A DNA stretch of 7,990 nt from Anaerolineae bacterium (GTDB taxonomy: Bacteria; Chloroflexota; Anaerolineae; JAAYZQ01): the NCBI GenBank assembly GCA_016926595.1, contig JAFGOG010000282.1, forward strand, positions 1 through 7,990. Direction: 5' to 3'. Position 1 is the stretch's first letter. The number at the start of each line of letters is the position of its first letter. Below, one piece after another: positions 1 through 6,485 of this stretch. A program made the position numbers and the translations under genes. Under the pieces are notes generated by a model. It was given only the letters and a program-made list of their open reading frames with translations, was not told the DNA's origin and did not search any database.

Positions 1-55
1 AATAACGAATAGATGTCAATAGAAAAAGAAACGACAAAACGGGATCGCCGCGATC

Positions 56-90
56 AAAATAGAGGTTCGAGGGGTACCCCTCGAACCTCT
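56..90 (-). terminator. Probable terminator after trpB: perfect 30-bp palindrome
   Basis: Positions 61-90 are a perfect palindrome of 15 + 15 bases (arm AGAGGTTCGAGGGGT). As RNA it can fold into a 13-bp hairpin with a GUAC loop. On the minus strand it lies 19 bases after the trpB stop codon and is followed by ATTTTG (60-55), a short, imperfect U-tract. The plus-strand side has no T-run, so it should work mainly for minus-strand transcripts. A second small hairpin, GATCGC-n-GCGATC at 43-55, follows directly. The weak U-tract keeps the confidence moderate; the perfect symmetry would also suit a protein-binding site. Confidence 0.6.
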
Positions 91-109
91 AGCCTTGAGC
101 CTTGAGCTT

Positions 110-1480
110 TCAGCCTACCTTCGGCAGGTGCTCCAGCGCCTCCTCGATCTCTTGCTGGGGATGCTCGTGATCGATCAACTGCCCGGCCAGGTAGCTGTCG
201 TAGGCCGCCATGTCGAAATAGCCGTGCCCGCTCAGGTTGAACAGGATCACCCGCTTTTCGCCCGCTTCCTTGGCGGCCAGCGCCTCGTCGATCACCACCC
301 GGACGGCGTGGGCCGTCTCGGGGGCCACGATCAGCCCTTCAGTCGCCGCGAACTGCATCGCCGCCTGGAACACCGGGTTCTGCGAGACGGCCCGCGCTTC
401 GATGTAGCCGGCCTTGTGCAGGGCGGACATGCTGGGCGCCATGCCGTGGTAGCGCAGCCCGCCAGCATGGATGCCGGCCGGCATGAAGGTGTGGCCCAGG
501 GTGAACATCTTGACCAGCGGCGTCAGGTGGGCCGTGTCGCCATAGTCGTAGGCGTACAGCCCCCGCGTCAGCGTCGGGCAGGCGGTCGGCTCGACCGCTA
601 TAAAGCGCGCGTCGCGCCCGTTGGCAAACTTTTCACGGAGGAAGGGATAGGCCAGCCCGGCAAAATTCGAGCCGCCCCCCACGCAGCCGATCACCATGTC
701 GGGATACTCCCCGGCCAGCTCCATCTGCTCCAGCGCCTCCTGGCCGACGACCGTCTGGTGCATCAGCACGTGGTTGAGCACGCTGCCCAGGGAGTACTTG
801 GTGTCGCCGCCGCTCTTGGCCGCTATCTCCACCGCCTCGCTGATGGCGATCCCCAGGCTGCCGTTCGAATCAGGATGCTCGGCCAGGATGCTGCGGCCCG
901 ACTCGGTCTCGTCGCTGGGGCTGGCCGACACCGTCGCCCCCCAGGTCTGCATCATCGACCGGCGGTACGGCTTTTGCTGGTAGCTGACCTTGACCATGAA
1001 CACCTTGCACTCCAGGCCGAACAACATGCAGCCAAAGGCCAGGGCCGAGCCCCACTGCCCGGCGCCCGTCTCGGTGGTGATCCGCTTTACCCCCGCCTGC
1101 TTGTTGTAAAAGGCCTGGGCCACGGCGGTGTTGGGCTTGTGGCTGCCGGGAGGGCTGACCCCCTCGTGCTTGTAATAGATGTGGGCCGGCGTGTCCAGCA
1201 GCTTTTCCAGGCGGGAGGCCCGGATCAGCGGCGTGGGCCGCCACAGCTTGTACACCTCGCGCACCGGTCCCGGGATCTCGATGTACCGTTCGGCGCTTAC
1301 CTCCTGGGCGATCAGCGACATCGGAAAGAGCGGCGCCAGGTCGTCGGGGCCGACCGGCTGGCGAGTGAGGGGGTGCAGCACCGGCGGAAAGGTCACCGGC
1401 GCATCGGCCGTGATGTTGTACCACGCCTTTGGGATACGATCTTCGGACAGCGTTATGCGGTTGTTGCCATTGAGACTCAT
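110..1480 (-). CDS. trpB: TrpB2-type tryptophan synthase beta chain (PLP enzyme)
   Basis: This is a 456-residue pyridoxal-phosphate enzyme that condenses indole with L-serine to give tryptophan. It belongs to the TrpB2 group, which is longer than classical TrpB (about 400 residues) and often works without TrpA, using free indole. Visible landmarks are the PLP lysine in GSHKPNTA (K115), the ETGAGQWG motif with the catalytic glutamate (about E137), and the phosphate-binding VGGGSNFAG loop (about 267-275). The N-terminal extension [17 protein letters not shown] is typical of TrpB2. The ATG at 1480 was chosen because AAGGAG lies 9 bases upstream; an in-frame ATG at 1504 has no such site. The gene follows trpS by 104 bases on the same strand with no convincing promoter between them, so it is probably expressed from the trpS T-box transcript. 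No trpA or other trp biosynthesis gene is in the window, which suggests an indole-salvage role; that part is inference. Confidence 0.93.
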   Translation of the reverse strand: MSLNGNNRITLSEDRIPKAWYNITADAPVTFPPVLHPLTRQPVGPDDLAPLFPMSLIAQEVSAERYIEIPGPVREVYKLWRPTPLIRASRLEKLLDTPAHIYYKHEGVSPPGSHKPNTAVAQAFYNKQAGVKRITTETGAGQWGSALAFGCMLFGLECKVFMVKVSYQQKPYRRSMMQTWGATVSASPSDETESGRSILAEHPDSNGSLGIAISEAVEIAAKSGGDTKYSLGSVLNHVLMHQTVVGQEALEQMELAGEYPDMVIGCVGGGSNFAGLAYPFLREKFANGRDARFIAVEPTACPTLTRGLYAYDYGDTAHLTPLVKMFTLGHTFMPAGIHAGGLRYHGMAPSMSALHKAGYIEARAVSQNPVFQAAMQFAATEGLIVAPETAHAVRVVIDEALAAKEAGEKRVILFNLSGHGYFDMAAYDSYLAGQLIDHEHPQQEIEEALEHLPKVG

Positions 1481-1489
1481 CTTTGCTTT

Positions 1490-1495
1490 CTCCTT
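1490..1495 (-). promoter_or_regulatory. Shine-Dalgarno site that fixes the trpB start
   Basis: The minus strand reads AAGGAG, then a 9-base spacer, then the ATG at 1480. The site lies inside the coding region of the longer candidate starting at 1504, which itself has only AT-rich sequence upstream. This supports the shorter 456-residue protein. Confidence 0.8.
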
Positions 1496-1530
1496 TTTCC
1501 ACATGATTTTGTGTTATCAAATCTCAGCAG

Positions 1531-1563
1531 GCCGGACTCCGGTGTCCGGCGGCGTGGCGCCGC
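1531..1563 (-). other. Two abutting GC hairpins between trpS and trpB
   Basis: Two inverted repeats sit in the 104-base gap. One is GCCGGAC / GTCCGGC (1531-1537 with 1544-1550, 6-base loop). The other is GCGGCG / CGCCGC (1549-1554 with 1558-1563, 3-base loop). They overlap by two bases, so both cannot form completely at once. The minus strand after them reads CTGCTGAGATTTGATAAC, with no T-run, so they are not a standard intrinsic terminator. They could be mRNA processing or stability elements that set the trpS to trpB ratio. Confidence 0.4.
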
Positions 1564-1584
1564 TTCTGCTGGCTTTGAACTGCT

Positions 1585-2649
<1,065 letters not shown>

Positions 2650-2673
2650 CTTGACCTCCTACTCATTACAAAC

Positions 2674-2705
2674 AAAAAACGCTCACCCTCATCAGAGGGC
2701 GAGCG
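2674..2705 (-). terminator. T-box-controlled intrinsic terminator before trpS
   Basis: On the minus strand, CGCTCGCCCTC (2705-2695) pairs with GAGGGTGAGCG (2690-2680) around the loop TGAT, with one G-U pair, and is followed by six T (2679-2674). It lies just downstream of the T-box sequence and about 25 bases before the trpS start. Its 5' arm contains CCCTC, which could pair instead with the GAGG directly preceding the T-box bulge, giving the expected terminator/antiterminator exclusion. Confidence 0.92.
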
Positions 2706-2768
2706 TCTCTATGCCATACGGCAGACACCCGTGGTGCCACCTCACTTAGGCCGGCTGCATTGCCCCAC

Positions 2769-2795
2769 AAAAAAATCCGCCGGTGACGGCGGATT
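2769..2795 (-). terminator. Stem III of the T-box, shaped like an intrinsic terminator
   Basis: The minus strand has AATCCGCCG (2795-2787), loop TCAC, then CGGCGGATT (2782-2774): nine perfect base pairs. A T-run at 2775-2769 partly overlaps the 3' arm. By position this is T-box stem III, between the stem II region and the antiterminator. Structurally it meets the definition of an intrinsic terminator on its own. Whether it stops transcription in vivo cannot be told from the sequence. Confidence 0.55.
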
Positions 2796-3042
2796 GGAAC
2801 AGGGCCAGCCTCACTCTGTGCAGGTACAGCCTCCCCAAGGGAAAGCGATACCCTCAGCCCTGATAACGGTGGCGTCTCCGGCCCGGACTACTGGCCCCGG
2901 TGGGGTGTTCGGCGGGCGGCTCCTAGGCCCATTCACCGCCGGCGCCGGTATCGGGTTTCCACCACCCCCCGACTCTCTGGACCTCGCTTCGGCGACTACT
3001 ATTCCTGATCGCAGCCGTTGTCCTATTCACTTGGCAGGCGAG

Positions 3043-3071
3043 AGAGTACCACAACTCGCCAATTTTGTCAA
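3043..3071 (-). promoter_or_regulatory. Promoter of the T-box-trpS-trpB transcript
   Basis: On the minus strand, a perfect -35 TTGACA (3071-3066) is followed by a 17-base spacer and the -10 TACTCT (3048-3043), four of six matches to TATAAT. The expected start is near 3036, just before the T-box leader. The -35 begins 9 bases after the thioredoxin stop codon, so the promoter sits in the 3' flank of that gene. Confidence 0.8.
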
Positions 3072-3073
3072 AT

Positions 3074-3087
3074 CGGGGATCACCCCG
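3074..3087 (-). terminator. Weak hairpin over the thioredoxin stop codon
   Basis: The minus strand reads CGGGG-TGAT-CCCCG followed by ATTTGACAAAATT. The thioredoxin TGA stop lies in the loop. Five GC pairs followed by an AT-rich stretch could act as a weak terminator for the regulator-thioredoxin operon. The same AT stretch contains the -35 element of the trpS promoter. Evidence is thin because the stem is short and the T-run is only three bases. Confidence 0.35.
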
Positions 3088-3427
3088 TTATATCTCCGTC
3101 TGAGGCAAGGTGGGGTATGATCTTGGACAGCAGATCGGCCTTGCTTCGAAAGCCCACGATCCGCTCCACCGCCTCCCCACCCTTAAAGACCATCAGCGTC
3201 GGGATGCTCATCACGTTATATTCTATGGCCGTCTGGCTGTTTTTGTCCACGTCCAGCTTGGTCACCTGGAGCTTGTCAAGGTATTCCGCCGCGATCTCTT
3301 CTACGACTGGGGCGATCTTGATGCACGGCATGCACCATATCGCCCAAAAGTCCACCAGGGTTGGCAGGTCCGCCTTGAGCACTAGCTCTTCAAAGGTAGC
3401 ATCGGTCACTTCGATCGGCTTGGTCAT
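3080..3427 (-). CDS. Thioredoxin with an unusual WCMPC active site
   Basis: This 115-residue protein has a thioredoxin fold and is probably a cytoplasmic disulfide reductase, since no signal peptide is visible. It shows the buried aspartate in LVDFWA (D26), the active site WCMPC (31-35), the cis-proline loop [11 protein letters not shown] (P76), and GF (92-93) near the end of the sheet. The usual active site is WCGPCK. Here the glycine between the cysteines is methionine and the following lysine is isoleucine (CMPCI), changes expected to alter redox potential and partner choice. The ATG at 3427 overlaps the TGA of the upstream regulator (ATGA), so the two genes are translationally coupled. 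AGGAGG lies 10 bases before the start. A general thioredoxin is possible, but pairing with a cysteine-based repressor suggests an inducible thiol or persulfide role (inference). Confidence 0.93.
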   Translation of the reverse strand: MTKPIEVTDATFEELVLKADLPTLVDFWAIWCMPCIKIAPVVEEIAAEYLDKLQVTKLDVDKNSQTAIEYNVMSIPTLMVFKGGEAVERIVGFRSKADLLSKIIPHLASDGDITG

Positions 3428-3744
3428 TGATTTGGATCCTCCTGCGTTGGTTCGAAATTCGCCTGGGGTGTATCCGCCGCCGTTGGCGGGAGTGAAAAGC
3501 GGGAAAAGACCAACTCTAGCATGCGGCCAATCCGCTCGCGGGCCAATTCGCCGTCGGCGGTCAGCACGCAGTCCTGGACAAAGCTGTCGGCGATGAGCAG
3601 GCCGACCCTGTCCAGGGCAGCGCGGACGGCCATCAGTTGGGTCAGGATCGCCTCGCAGTCGCGCTGCTCGTCGATCATCCGCTGCAAGCCGCGCACCTGG
3701 CCCTCGACCCGCCTCAAGCGGTTGGTGATCTCGCCGATCTCCAT
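3424..3744 (-). CDS. CsoR/RcnR/FrmR-family repressor, CstR-like (DUF156)
   Basis: This 106-residue all-helical regulator carries the family signature [15 protein letters not shown] (9-23). Next come RDC (28-30), then [16 protein letters not shown] (33-48), then VQDCV (56-60). CsoR proteins bind Cu(I) through Cys-His-Cys. Here C30 and C59 have the family spacing of 29, but the position four before C59, normally the His ligand, is F55. Two cysteines without histidine is the pattern of CstR-type persulfide sensors and disfavours copper or nickel sensing. The C-terminal tail (about 86-106) is rich in Pro, Thr, Gln and acidic residues and looks disordered. It is first in an operon with the thioredoxin (4-base overlap). 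A palindromic site between promoter and start implies autorepression. The ATG at 3744 is supported by GGAGAGG 8 bases upstream. Family assignment is confident; the sensed ligand is inference. Confidence 0.9.
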   Translation of the reverse strand: MEIGEITNRLRRVEGQVRGLQRMIDEQRDCEAILTQLMAVRAALDRVGLLIADSFVQDCVLTADGELARERIGRMLELVFSRFSLPPTAADTPQANFEPTQEDPNQ

Positions 3745-3764
3745 CCCTGCATCCTCTCCCTAGA

Positions 3765-3779
3765 TACCCCCTATGGGTA
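3765..3779. promoter_or_regulatory. CsoR/CstR-type operator, TACCC-N5-GGGTA
   Basis: The sequence TACCCCCTATGGGTA is an inverted repeat of TACCC around five bases, the GC-tract palindrome expected for CsoR/CstR repressors. It lies 20 bases upstream of the regulator start codon and just downstream of the -10 element, covering about +2 to +16 relative to the expected transcription start. Binding there would block initiation or early elongation, giving autorepression of the regulator-thioredoxin operon. Confidence 0.8.
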
Positions 3780-3787
3780 CGCGCCCA

Positions 3788-3816
3788 ATCTTACCCGCTT
3801 TGCCCTGATTTGTCAA
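3788..3816 (-). promoter_or_regulatory. Promoter of the regulator-thioredoxin operon
   Basis: On the minus strand, a perfect -35 TTGACA (3816-3811), a 17-base spacer and -10 TAAGAT (3793-3788). The expected start is near 3781, immediately before the operator. No terminator is visible between the tsaD stop (3841) and this promoter, so some readthrough from tsaD is possible. Confidence 0.8.
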
Positions 3817-3840
3817 AGCAGAGGGGTTGGAAGGCAGCCA

Positions 3841-4917
3841 TTAGCTTGCCGGGGCGTCTTGCTCGGTCGCCAGGCGCAGGCCCGGCACGACGTCCAGCTC
3901 CCAGCCGGACCGCTGGCCGGCCTGGAAGCGAAAGAACCCGGCGGTGGCGACGATGGCGGCGTTGTCGGTGCACAGCTCCGGCGGCGGACAGCACACCGGC
4001 GCCGGGCTGCTGCGCGCCATCTCGGCCCGCAATAGCTCGTTGGCTGCCACGCCGCCGGCCAGCAGCACCGTCTTGGCGTTCATCTCCTGTGCTGCCTGCG
4101 CCGTCTTGGTCACCAGGACGTCGATCACCGCCGCCTGGAAACTGGCCGCCAGGTCGGCCACCGGCAGCACTCGGATCAGCGGCGGCTGAGAGGTTGGCGC
4201 CCGCTTCTTGCCTGCCTGCGGGCCGTCGCCCTCCGGCTGGTATTTCTGCACGAGCTGCAGCATAGCCGTTTTGAGTCCCGAAAAGCTGAAATCGTAACTG
4301 CCCGGCAGCCAGGCGCGGGGCAGCTTGAACGCCTCGGGCGAGCCGCCCCGGGCCGCCCTCTGGATGCTTGGCCCGCCGGGATAGGGCAGGCCCAGCAGCC
4401 GCCCCACCTTGTCGAACGCCTCGCCCGCGGCGTCGTCCAGCGTGCCGCCCAGGCGGCGATACTGGCCGTGGCCGGTCATCCAGATCAGCTCGCTGTGCCC
4501 GCCAGACACCACCAGGCAGATCAATGGGAACTCGGGCGGCGGCCCACCGGCCAGCCAGTTGCCGTAAATGTGCGCCTCGATGTGGTTGACGCCCACCAGG
4601 GGCAGGCCGCGCCCCCAGGCCAGGCCCTTGGCGGCGTTGACCCCCACCAGCAGCGAGCCGGCCAGCCCCGGGCCGTGGGTCACCGCGACCGCGTCCAGGT
4701 CGTCCCAATCGGCCTCCGCCTCGGCCATGGCCTGGCCGATCACCGGCAGGATGCTCAGCACGTGCTGCCGCGAGGCCACCTCGGGAAAGACGCCGCCGTA
4801 GCGTTGGTGGATCTCGACCTGTGACTCGACGACGTTGCTGCGGATCTCCTGCCCGTCGGCGACCACCGCCGCGGCTGTTTCGTCACACGACGTTTCGATG
4901 CCCAGGATCAGGGTCAT
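3841..4917 (-). CDS. tsaD: tRNA N6-adenosine threonylcarbamoyltransferase
   Basis: TsaD (YgjD/Gcp/Kae1) transfers the threonylcarbamoyl group from TC-AMP to A37 of ANN-decoding tRNAs, working in the cytoplasm with TsaB and TsaE. It has the ASKHA-fold N-terminus [11 protein letters not shown] (5-15) and the iron-binding HIEAH (H112, H116), with the third ligand in CTDNAA (D318). SGGHSE (138-143), SGLKTA (213-218) and the nucleotide-binding AGGVAANE (287-294) are also present. The length of 358 residues is about 20 above the E. coli protein; the excess is mostly a polar Pro/Lys/Gly-rich insertion at about 226-250. The ATG at 4917 is preceded by GAGAGG with a 5-base spacer. The tsaB and tsaE partners are not adjacent here. 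A strong promoter lies about 130 bases upstream. Confidence 0.97.
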   Translation of the reverse strand: MTLILGIETSCDETAAAVVADGQEIRSNVVESQVEIHQRYGGVFPEVASRQHVLSILPVIGQAMAEAEADWDDLDAVAVTHGPGLAGSLLVGVNAAKGLAWGRGLPLVGVNHIEAHIYGNWLAGGPPPEFPLICLVVSGGHSELIWMTGHGQYRRLGGTLDDAAGEAFDKVGRLLGLPYPGGPSIQRAARGGSPEAFKLPRAWLPGSYDFSFSGLKTAMLQLVQKYQPEGDGPQAGKKRAPTSQPPLIRVLPVADLAASFQAAVIDVLVTKTAQAAQEMNAKTVLLAGGVAANELLRAEMARSSPAPVCCPPPELCTDNAAIVATAGFFRFQAGQRSGWELDVVPGLRLATEQDAPAS

Positions 4918-5028
4918 AACCGCCTCTCAAGAATCGCTCCCGCTGTGGCCAAGTCCCCGCCAGGGGGCTGACCGGGCCGCCTCCTCTACCTCTTTGCCTC
5001 TAGCTGCCAATCCAGGCGCGCCAGCCGC

Positions 5029-5047
5029 CGATCGCTCAGGGCGATCG
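5029..5047 (-). other. Hairpin at the 5' end of the tsaD leader
   Basis: CGATCGC (5029-5035) and GCGATCG (5041-5047) form a 7-bp inverted repeat around a 5-base loop, at the very start of the expected tsaD transcript (start near 5048). It could protect the 5' end of the RNA. It contains the palindrome GGCGATCGCC (5040-5049), which gives an alternative pairing. No known riboswitch is recognised in the 130-base leader. Confidence 0.4.
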
Positions 5048-5054
5048 CCTGTCC

Positions 5055-5083
5055 ATTATAATAGACGGCTCCCCTGGCGTCAA
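5055..5083 (-). promoter_or_regulatory. tsaD promoter
   Basis: On the minus strand, -35 TTGACG (5083-5078), a 17-base spacer and a perfect -10 TATAAT (5060-5055). This is the closest match to consensus in the window and predicts a start near 5048, giving a leader of about 130 bases before tsaD. It is back-to-back with the plus-strand promoter at 5110-5138. Confidence 0.85.
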
Positions 5084-5109
5084 TTGGGGGCGAGACCGTG
5101 ACGGGCCGA

Positions 5110-5138
5110 TTGACGAAAGATCAAGCTCGTGATATGAT
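5110..5138 (+). promoter_or_regulatory. Promoter of the small membrane protein gene
   Basis: TTGACG (5110-5115), a 17-base spacer and TATGAT (5133-5138), with the expected start near 5145. Because the promoter lies downstream of the first in-frame ATG (5098), translation should start later, at 5200. Confidence 0.75.
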
Positions 5139-5199
5139 ACAGATATCTCGCGACTATCGTCGCCACCAAGTTTGCCATAGGCTGAGTGTGGAAGAGAGA

Positions 5200-5406
5200 A
5201 TGAACGACGTTGTCTTGATCGTGACTGTTCTGGTTGTCGCCATCGGCGGCCTGGCAGGCGTCGCCTACCTGCTGGATAAGCGCCGGAAAACGCACGGTGC
5301 GATTGGACCTCAGCTTGAGCTGCCTCCGCTTGGGCCAGTTGGCCGTATGCTTTTGTGGGTCATCCGTGGACTCGTCGTCATGATGGCGCTGGTCATTAGG
5401 AGATAA
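5200..5406 (+). CDS. Small two-helix membrane protein, unknown function
   Basis: I do not recognise this 68-residue protein. It has two hydrophobic segments (about 3-25 and 50-66). They are joined by a loop that starts with a basic patch, DKRRK (26-30), and continues with the Pro/Gly/Leu-rich LELPPLGPVGR. The C-terminus is IRR. By the positive-inside rule the loop is probably cytoplasmic, making a helical hairpin. The start at 5200 is preferred because the promoter lies inside the longer reading frame opened at 5098. The upstream GGAAGAG is a weak ribosome-binding site, and an in-frame GTG at 5188 is the alternative start. It lies 78 bases before the aldo/keto reductase on the same strand with no clear promoter between, so the two may be co-transcribed. 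Codon use and frame openness support a real gene. Confidence 0.65.
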   Translation: MNDVVLIVTVLVVAIGGLAGVAYLLDKRRKTHGAIGPQLELPPLGPVGRMLLWVIRGLVVMMALVIRR

Positions 5407-5473
5407 CTTTCCTGTGCCCCGACGGCGCCGTGCTGTTCAGGCTCACCGCCGAGCAGAGGCCAGGATAACATAC

Positions 5474-5479
5474 AGGAGG
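5474..5479 (+). promoter_or_regulatory. Shine-Dalgarno site that fixes the GTG start of the reductase
   Basis: AGGAGG followed by a 5-base spacer and GTG at 5485. The first in-frame ATG (5521) has no comparable site, so the GTG start is preferred. Confidence 0.75.
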
Positions 5480-5484
5480 AAGCG

Positions 5485-6477
5485 GTGACCTATTTGCCAG
5501 CCGATACTCGCTACGAGACGATGCGCTATAACCGCTGCGGCCGCAGCGGCCTGAAGCTGCCGGCCGTGTCGCTGGGGCTGTGGCACAACTTTGGCGGCGT
5601 CGACACCCTGGAGAACGCCCGGGCGATGATCTTTCGCGCTTTTGACCTGGGCATCACCCACTTTGACCTGGCTAACAACTATGGCCCCCCGCCCGGTTCG
5701 GCCGAGGAGAATTTCGGCCGGATCCTGCGCCAGGACCTGGCCCGCTACCGCGACGAGCTGATCATCTCAACGAAGGCCGGCTGGGGCATGTGGCCCGGCC
5801 CCTATGGCGACCTGGGCTCGCGCAAGTACCTGTTGGCCAGTCTCGACCAGAGCCTGAAGCGGATGGGGCTGGAGTACGTGGACATCTTTTACCACCACCG
5901 CCCCGACCCCGACACGCCGATGGAAGAGTCGCTGGGCGCCCTCGCCCACGCCGTGCGCCAGGGCAAGGCGCTGTACGCCGGCATCTCTTCCTATGACGCA
6001 GAGCAGACGCGCCGGGCGGCTGTGATCCTGCGCGAGCTGGGCACGCCGTGCCTGATCCACCAGCCTGTTTACAACATGCTCAATCGCTGGATCGAGGATG
6101 GGCTGCTCGACATGCTTGGCGAGGAGGGGATCGGCTGCATCGTCTTTTCCCCGCTGGCCCAGGGGCTGCTGACTGACAAGTACCTGGACGGCATCCCGGA
6201 GGGGTCGCGGGCGACCAAGCCGCACGGCTTTCTGCGGCCGGCCCAGATCACCGCGGACAAGCTGGCCAAGGTCCGCAAGCTGAACGAGGTGGCCCGGGGG
6301 CGCGGCCAGACGCTGGCCCAGATGGCCTTGGCCTGGGTGCTGCGGCACAGGGGCATGGCCTCGGTGCTGGTCGGCGCCAGCAGTGTGAGCCAGGTCGAGG
6401 AGAATGTGGCGGCCCTGGACAACCTTGCTTTCACCGACGAGGAGCTGGCCCAGATCGAAAAGATCCTGGCGATCTGA
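5485..6477 (+). CDS. Aldo/keto reductase, YghZ (L-glyceraldehyde 3-phosphate reductase) type
   Basis: This 330-residue NADPH-dependent (beta/alpha)8-barrel oxidoreductase reduces aldehydes. The opening MRYNRCGRSGLKLPAVSLG (residues 13-31) and GLWHNFGG closely resemble the YghZ/Gpr branch, which acts on L-glyceraldehyde 3-phosphate and methylglyoxal-like aldehydes. The catalytic tetrad is visible: D61 and Y66 in FDLANNYG, K97 in STKAGWG, and H138 in YVDIFYHHRPD. The cofactor-phosphate region LVGASSVSQVEENV lies near the C-terminus. Length is close to the family norm of 330-350. The GTG start is chosen for the AGGAGG five bases upstream. It is 78 bases after the small membrane protein gene and converges on the DUF4129 gene. 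The exact substrate cannot be set from sequence; detoxification of reactive aldehydes is the most likely role. Confidence 0.93.
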   Translation: MTYLPADTRYETMRYNRCGRSGLKLPAVSLGLWHNFGGVDTLENARAMIFRAFDLGITHFDLANNYGPPPGSAEENFGRILRQDLARYRDELIISTKAGWGMWPGPYGDLGSRKYLLASLDQSLKRMGLEYVDIFYHHRPDPDTPMEESLGALAHAVRQGKALYAGISSYDAEQTRRAAVILRELGTPCLIHQPVYNMLNRWIEDGLLDMLGEEGIGCIVFSPLAQGLLTDKYLDGIPEGSRATKPHGFLRPAQITADKLAKVRKLNEVARGRGQTLAQMALAWVLRHRGMASVLVGASSVSQVEENVAALDNLAFTDEELAQIEKILAI

Positions 6478-6485
6478 CAATCCCG

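Larger units (their letters stand above)
2674..3036 (-). promoter_or_regulatory. Tryptophan-specific T-box riboswitch leader of trpS-trpB
   Basis: This leader of about 360 bases reads tRNA-Trp charging. Stem I spans roughly 3017-2917, closed by CGGCT / AGCCG. It holds AGTA on the 5' side (3000-2997) opposite GTGAATGG on the 3' side, the loop-E specifier arrangement. It also has the AGAGAG bulge (2978-2973) and a TCGGG / CCCGA apical stem with GGTGGTGGAAA in the loop. The specifier codon is TGG at 2931-2929, which is Trp. The T-box sequence AGGTGGCACCACGGG covers 2742-2728. Its TGGC (2739-2736) would pair with GCCA, matching the G73 discriminator plus CCA of bacterial tRNA-Trp, which independently supports Trp specificity. 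A long-range pairing CAGGGC / GCCCTG (2862-2857 with 2805-2800) may belong to the stem II region. Uncharged tRNA-Trp should stabilise the antiterminator and allow trpS-trpB transcription. Confidence 0.93.

Noticed and set aside
14..19. Minus-strand TTGACA at the window edge as a promoter of an off-window gene
   Set aside because: A matching -10 would lie beyond position 1, so it cannot be evaluated.
61..90. tRNA T-arm remnant suggested by GGTTCGA within the palindrome
   Set aside because: The flanks do not form a five-pair T-stem, and no acceptor, D or anticodon arm is found nearby; the motif is a by-product of the palindrome.
93..106. Tandem CCTTGAG repeat after trpB
   Set aside because: Only two 7-base copies, too short to support a repeat element or binding array.
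1481..1504. trpB start at the ATG ending at 1504
   Set aside because: No ribosome-binding site upstream, and the extra residues encode the Shine-Dalgarno region of the downstream ATG at 1480.
3791..4708. Minus-strand open frame of 305 codons overlapping tsaD in another frame
   Set aside because: It is very Arg/Gly/Ala-rich, has no domain, and is a frame shadow of tsaD, whose motifs are intact in the chosen frame.
5040..5049. GGCGATCGCC as a cyanobacterial HIP1-type repeat
   Set aside because: It is a single occurrence explained by the local hairpin; nothing else in the window suggests cyanobacteria.
5098..5199. Longer N-terminus for the small membrane protein starting at 5098
   Set aside because: The plus-strand promoter at 5110-5138 lies inside this stretch, so the transcript starts after 5098; the first helix begins right after the ATG at 5200.
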